Source: Ferrovum sp. JA12 (GTDB taxonomy: Bacteria; Pseudomonadota; Gammaproteobacteria; Burkholderiales; Ferrovaceae). From it: a DNA stretch of 64,000 nucleotides. The stretch covers positions 806,001-870,000 of the forward strand of contig NZ_LJWX01000001.1 in assembly GCF_001431705.1 (NCBI RefSeq), in the 5' to 3' direction. Positions within the stretch are counted from its first letter, which is position 1, and the number at the start of each line of letters is the position of its first letter. Position numbers and translations under genes: made by a program. The notes under the pieces were generated by a model that ran no database searches, had not been told where the DNA came from, and saw only the letters and a list, made by a program, of their open reading frames with translations. This document shows, one piece after another, positions 61,780 through 64,000 of the stretch.

Positions 61780-62601
61780 TCAATACAGGTTTCTCGATAA
61801 GCCAGTTTGATGCAAAATTGTAGTAGATAGTTCTTCGATAGACATATTTGTTGAGTCTAAAAAGGGGATACCTTGTCCTCTCATCAGTGCTTCCGCAGCT
61901 TGAATTTCATAGCGACAGTTTGCGAGTGAGGCGTATTCACTATCCGGTCGTCTCTCAGAACGAATCTGGTGTAATCGTACAGCTTTGATAGATAGTCCCC
62001 ATAGCTTATTCTTGAAGCTATTTAACGCATCAGGCAGTTTTTGTCGGTGAAGATCTTCTGGAATAATCGGGTAATTAGCCGCTTTAATGCCAAATTGCAT
62101 GGCTAGATAGAGACTAGTAGGGGTTTTACCACAACGTGATACCCCCACTAAAATAATTTCCGCTTCATTGAGCCCCCTAGCACTAACCCCATCATCATGG
62201 GCCATGGTGAAATTAATGGCTTCAATTCGTTGAGTGTAAGTCTTTGAATCGCCAGTGCCATGGGAGCGACCAATGGCATGGGACGAGGCAAGACCCAGAG
62301 CATTTTCTAAGGGGGAGATGAAAATTTCAAAAAAATCAAAGACTAAGGCCTGTGAGAGACGAACTATCTGACGTAGGTCATCATTGATTAAGGTACTAAA
62401 CACAATAGCTTGGTTGCCATCTTCAAGTCCGGCTTGGTTAATAATTTGGACCGCCTCTTCAGCCTTTTCCTTGGAGGCGATAAAAGGCAGAGTCCGTCTC
62501 TTAAAAGAAACGGATTCAAATTGAGTGATTAAACTCTGTCCCAACATTTCTGCGGTGATACCGGTTCGATCGGAGACGTAAAAAACACTTCTTTTGGGCA
62601 T
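61780..62601 (-). CDS. ppsR: Phosphoenolpyruvate synthase regulatory protein (kinase/pyrophosphorylase)
   Basis: Bifunctional DUF299 enzyme that inactivates PEP synthase by ADP-dependent phosphorylation of a threonine and reactivates it with phosphate. The 273 residues show RSVFYVSDRTGITAEMLGQSL at the start, and the P-loop-like GVSRCGKTPTSLYLAMQFGIKAANYPI at about 150-176, the family hallmark. It is divergent from its target ppsA (81 bases between starts), the normal arrangement in betaproteobacteria. Confidence 0.94.
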   Translation of the reverse strand: MPKRSVFYVSDRTGITAEMLGQSLITQFESVSFKRRTLPFIASKEKAEEAVQIINQAGLEDGNQAIVFSTLINDDLRQIVRLSQALVFDFFEIFISPLENALGLASSHAIGRSHGTGDSKTYTQRIEAINFTMAHDDGVSARGLNEAEIILVGVSRCGKTPTSLYLAMQFGIKAANYPIIPEDLHRQKLPDALNSFKNKLWGLSIKAVRLHQIRSERRPDSEYASLANCRYEIQAAEALMRGQGIPFLDSTNMSIEELSTTILHQTGLSRNLY

Positions 62602-62682
62602 AGGAAAATCTCTTTATTTGTGTAACCTATTATTTCATGAATATTTTATAATAGAAGTTTTTGTGGTGGTTAGGGGAAAACT

Positions 62683-64000
62683 ATGTCTGGGGAATATATT
62701 CGTTGGTTTGAAGCATTACGTATGACTGATGTTGACTCAGTGGGAGGAAAGAATGCTTCTCTAGGTGAGATGATTAGCCAGTTAAGTCATGCTGGGGTTC
62801 GAGTTCCCGGTGGCTTTGCCACCACCGCACTGGCCTTTCGGGATTTTCTGAAGGAAGGCGAGTTGGAAAAAAGGATTCAGGATGTTCTAAGCAGTTTAAA
62901 TGTGGATGATGTGAATGCACTGGCTCAAGCGGGTAAACAAATCCGTCAATGGGTTCTAGATGCCCCTTTACCTAAAAGATTATTAGATGAGATTGCTCAT
63001 GCCTATCAAAATCTGGCTGTGGGCAGTGAAGCCAATCCCTCTGTAGCAGTGCGCTCTTCCGCCACGGCAGAGGACTTACCAGACGCTTCCTTTGCGGGAC
63101 AACAAGAGACATTTCTTAATATTTCAGGATTAGAGAACGTTATTGAAGCCGTCAAGCATGTGTTTGCTTCGCTGTATAACGATCGCGCTATCTCTTATCG
63201 GGTCCACCAAGGGTTTTCTCATGCTGAAGTTGCCTTGTCAGCGGGTATTCAAAGAATGGCAAGAAGTGATATGGGGGCGAGTGGCGTACTGTTCACCATG
63301 GATACTGAGTCAGGTTTTGAGCAAGTGGTTTTAATTACCGCAAGTTGGGGTTTGGGTGAGAGTGTGGTTCAGGGAGCAGTAAATCCCGATGAGTACTATG
63401 TAAGTAAAATAGCTTTAAACCACAACAAACCTGCTGTACTGATGCGTAACTTAGGCTCTAAGTCCACAAAAATGATTTACAGCGCCGATAAAACTGCTGG
63501 AAAAACAGTGGCCACGGTAGAAACGGAGGAAAAAGATCGTCAGCGTTTTTGCTTAAATAACGACGAACTTGAGGAATTAGCCCGATATGCCATGATCATT
63601 GAGAAGCATTATCAACGTCCTATGGATGTGGAGTGGGCCAAAGACGGTGTTGATGGGAAGTTATATATTCTTCAAGCTCGACCAGAAACTGTAGCCTCTC
63701 GTAATAATGCTGATACGCTAGAGCGTTATCAATTACAACAGCAAGGCGAAGTACTGGTTACAGGCCGCGCTATTGGTCAAAAAATCGGTGCCGGTAAAGT
63801 TAAGATTATTTTTGATGTTAGTGAAATGGACCAGGTTCTGCCTGGCGACGTATTGGTTACCGATATGACGGATCCTAACTGGGAACCTATTATGAAACGT
63901 GCCTCCGCGATTGTCACTAATCGTGGAGGGAGAACCTGTCATGCTGCGATTATTGCCCGTGAATTAGGTATCCCTGCGGTGGTGGGTTGTGAAAATGCTA
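62683..64000 (+). CDS. ppsA: Phosphoenolpyruvate synthase, N-terminal part (3' end outside window)
   Basis: Gluconeogenic enzyme converting pyruvate and ATP to PEP, AMP and phosphate. The frame is open from ATG 62683 to the window end. The ATP-grasp domain includes [15 protein letters not shown] at the start and [26 protein letters not shown] at about 115-140. The swivelling phosphohistidine domain shows [16 protein letters not shown] with catalytic His420. The threonine in GGRTCH is the residue usually modified by PpsR, which is encoded just upstream. TATAAT at 62647-62652 is a likely -10 element, without a good -35. The PEP/pyruvate barrel domain lies beyond the window. Confidence 0.96.
   Translation, partial: MSGEYIRWFEALRMTDVDSVGGKNASLGEMISQLSHAGVRVPGGFATTALAFRDFLKEGELEKRIQDVLSSLNVDDVNALAQAGKQIRQWVLDAPLPKRLLDEIAHAYQNLAVGSEANPSVAVRSSATAEDLPDASFAGQQETFLNISGLENVIEAVKHVFASLYNDRAISYRVHQGFSHAEVALSAGIQRMARSDMGASGVLFTMDTESGFEQVVLITASWGLGESVVQGAVNPDEYYVSKIALNHNKPAVLMRNLGSKSTKMIYSADKTAGKTVATVETEEKDRQRFCLNNDELEELARYAMIIEKHYQRPMDVEWAKDGVDGKLYILQARPETVASRNNADTLERYQLQQQGEVLVTGRAIGQKIGAGKVKIIFDVSEMDQVLPGDVLVTDMTDPNWEPIMKRASAIVTNRGGRTCHAAIIARELGIPAVVGCENA

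Overview
The window is a dense stretch of bacterial chromosome made almost entirely of conserved housekeeping genes. Gene content and order point to a betaproteobacterium with moderate GC. The diagnostic blocks are murC-murB-ftsQAZ-lpxC with a convergent dciA-like gene before secA, argJ-DUF815 ATPase-Nudix/ThiE fusion after secA, dapC-dapD-dapE-prmB, smc-zipA-ligA, and glnD/map divergent from rpsB-tsf-pyrH-frr-uppS-cdsA-dxr-rseP-bamA-skp-lpxD-fabZ-lpxA-lpxB-rnhB, ending in ppsR/ppsA. LPS genes (lpxA, lpxB, lpxC, lpxD, lpxL) and the Bam/Skp genes show a Gram-negative envelope. The genus cannot be fixed from sequence reading alone.

Layout. 1-5945 (+): end of the division and cell-wall cluster (murC partial, murB, ftsQ, ftsA, ftsZ) and lpxC. 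5942-6379 (-): DciA-like protein. 6433-12304 (+): secA, argJ, a DUF815 AAA+ ATPase and a Nudix/thiamine-phosphate-synthase-like fusion. 12305-12585: a convergent intergenic region with several hairpins, possibly a structured RNA. 12586-14405 (-): lpxL and ygfZ. 14549-18439 (+): purL. 18432-22844 (-): yciB-bolA-ppiC-type foldase-glnE. 22959-27336 (+): PHP phosphoesterase, trpS, scpA, scpB, rluB. 27300-32609 (-): queF-dapC-dapD-NRDE-dapE-prmB. 32666-42609 (+): smc-zipA-ligA-galU-def and a DUF5666 lipoprotein. 42660-46012 (-): map-glnD. 46259-61033 (+): the long rpsB-to-rnhB translation, isoprenoid, phospholipid and outer-membrane run plus a SpoU methyltransferase. 61020-62601 (-): a frameshifted outer-membrane protein gene and ppsR. 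62683-end (+): ppsA, cut by the window.

How the genes work together. Division and envelope growth are represented by MurC/MurB precursor synthesis, the FtsQ/A/Z/ZipA divisome, UppS lipid carrier synthesis, lipid A synthesis and OMP assembly (BamA, Skp, RseP). Chromosome maintenance is covered by the complete Smc-ScpA-ScpB condensin, LigA and a DciA-type helicase loader. Nitrogen control is covered by GlnD and GlnE. Lysine/diaminopimelate synthesis (DapC, DapD, DapE) uses the succinylase route. Many neighbours overlap by ATGA or a few bases, so most blocks are probably translationally coupled operons.

No phage, IS element, CRISPR array, tRNA or rRNA was found, and I see no clear undescribed multi-gene system. 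The points most worth checking are the hairpin-rich region at 12357-12545, the one-base frameshift in the OMP gene near 61354-61358, the rpsB leader, the absence of ddl between murB and ftsQ, the NRDE gene inside the dap operon, and the DUF5666 lipoprotein.
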